Shown here: piece by piece, positions 5,515 through 5,784 of the stretch
Layout: each line of letters begins with the position of its first letter
How positions within the stretch are numbered: position 1 is the first letter of the stretch
NCBI GenBank assembly: GCA_029260695.1
Contig: JAJDCT010000367.1
Location: forward strand, 1 to 5,784
DNA length: 5,784 bases
Direction: 5' to 3'
From: Phycisphaeraceae bacterium
Lineage (GTDB): Bacteria > Planctomycetota > Phycisphaerae > Phycisphaerales > Phycisphaeraceae
Notes under the pieces: model-generated
Database searches by the model: none
What the model was told of the DNA's origin: nothing
What the model saw: the letters and a program-made list of their open reading frames with translations, nothing else
Made by a program: the position numbers and the translations under genes

Positions 5515-5784
5515 ATGAACGCATTGCCCCGAACCCTCACCGCCGCCGTACTCTCGGTGTTGACCGCCGTACTCGTCTTCGGCTGCGCCTCCACGCCCAA
5601 AGATGAGCCCGCCCCACAGGGGGCCATCTTCTACCCGCCCGCTCCAGATCCCCCCAAGCTCCAGTTCCTCACCAGCTTCTCAGACGCAGAGTCCTGGGTC
5701 ACCACCAAGAGCTCCTTCGCCGACTTCGTCGTCGGCTCCGCTGAGCAACAAGAAGCTCTTGGCAAAATGCACGGGCCCTACGGC
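5515..5784 (+). CDS. NHL/propeller-type lipoprotein, N-terminal part only
   Basis: Ninety codons are visible before the right edge. The signal peptide (MNALPRTL, then a hydrophobic run) ends VFGC, giving a lipidated Cys at 24; Phe at -2 is unusual but tolerable. Next come a short polar linker and FYPPAPDPPKLQFLTSFSD (39-57), then a segment ending KMHGPYG at the window edge. The Pro-rich segment followed by a strand and an SxxD/E turn parallels the start of the propeller lipoprotein at 889-1971 (WPPPPAAPRVRHLMDIRSQDD). It is also the lead-in I know from six-bladed NHL-repeat lipoproteins, in which KPYG-type sequence opens the first blade. No complete blade is visible, so the propeller assignment is by resemblance. 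The gene diverges from the cytochrome operon and may be co-regulated with it through the shared intergenic region. Confidence 0.82.
   Translation, partial: MNALPRTLTAAVLSVLTAVLVFGCASTPKDEPAPQGAIFYPPAPDPPKLQFLTSFSDAESWVTTKSSFADFVVGSAEQQEALGKMHGPYG

Overview
The window is GC-rich bacterial DNA carrying most of one compact gene cluster that looks like an outer-membrane electron conduit. Four genes run in tandem on the minus strand, read from right to left: a ten-haem c-type cytochrome lipoprotein (5147-3984), an outer-membrane beta-barrel (3987-1984), an NHL-repeat beta-propeller lipoprotein (1971-889), and a second multihaem cytochrome (917 to beyond position 1) that is cut by the window edge. 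A fifth gene on the plus strand (5515 to beyond 5784) encodes the start of another lipoprotein of the NHL/propeller type. It is divergent from the others and is cut by the right edge.

The minus-strand genes are packed tightly. There is a 4-base ATGA overlap between the ten-haem cytochrome and the barrel, a 12-base gap between barrel and propeller, and a 29-base overlap between propeller and the last cytochrome. No terminator is visible between them, so they are very probably one operon. The only sizeable non-coding stretch is the 367-base divergent intergenic region (5148-5514). It must hold the promoters for both directions, and it contains a conspicuous cluster of inverted repeats, including a 42-base segment that can fold as a three-way junction.

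Functionally, all five products carry export signals. The barrel mature chain has no cysteine and ends in a typical OMP beta-signal (final Phe). The cytochromes bear many CXXCH haem sites and roughly matching numbers of additional histidines, suggesting bis-His haems. Cytochromes plus a barrel plus NHL propellers is the recurring recipe of porin-cytochrome conduits and extracellular electron transfer clusters, known best from Geobacter and relatives. I infer that electrons pass from the periplasm through the barrel via the lipoprotein cytochrome, with the other cytochrome and the propellers as periplasmic or surface partners. Electron acceptor or donor cannot be told from sequence.

The organism is a Gram-negative respiring bacterium. 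The style of the genes (doubled-CXXCH cytochromes, Pro-rich NHL lipoproteins, GC-rich) would fit Planctomycetota or a delta-proteobacterial-type lineage, but this is an impression only. I see no RNA genes, mobile elements or CRISPR arrays.
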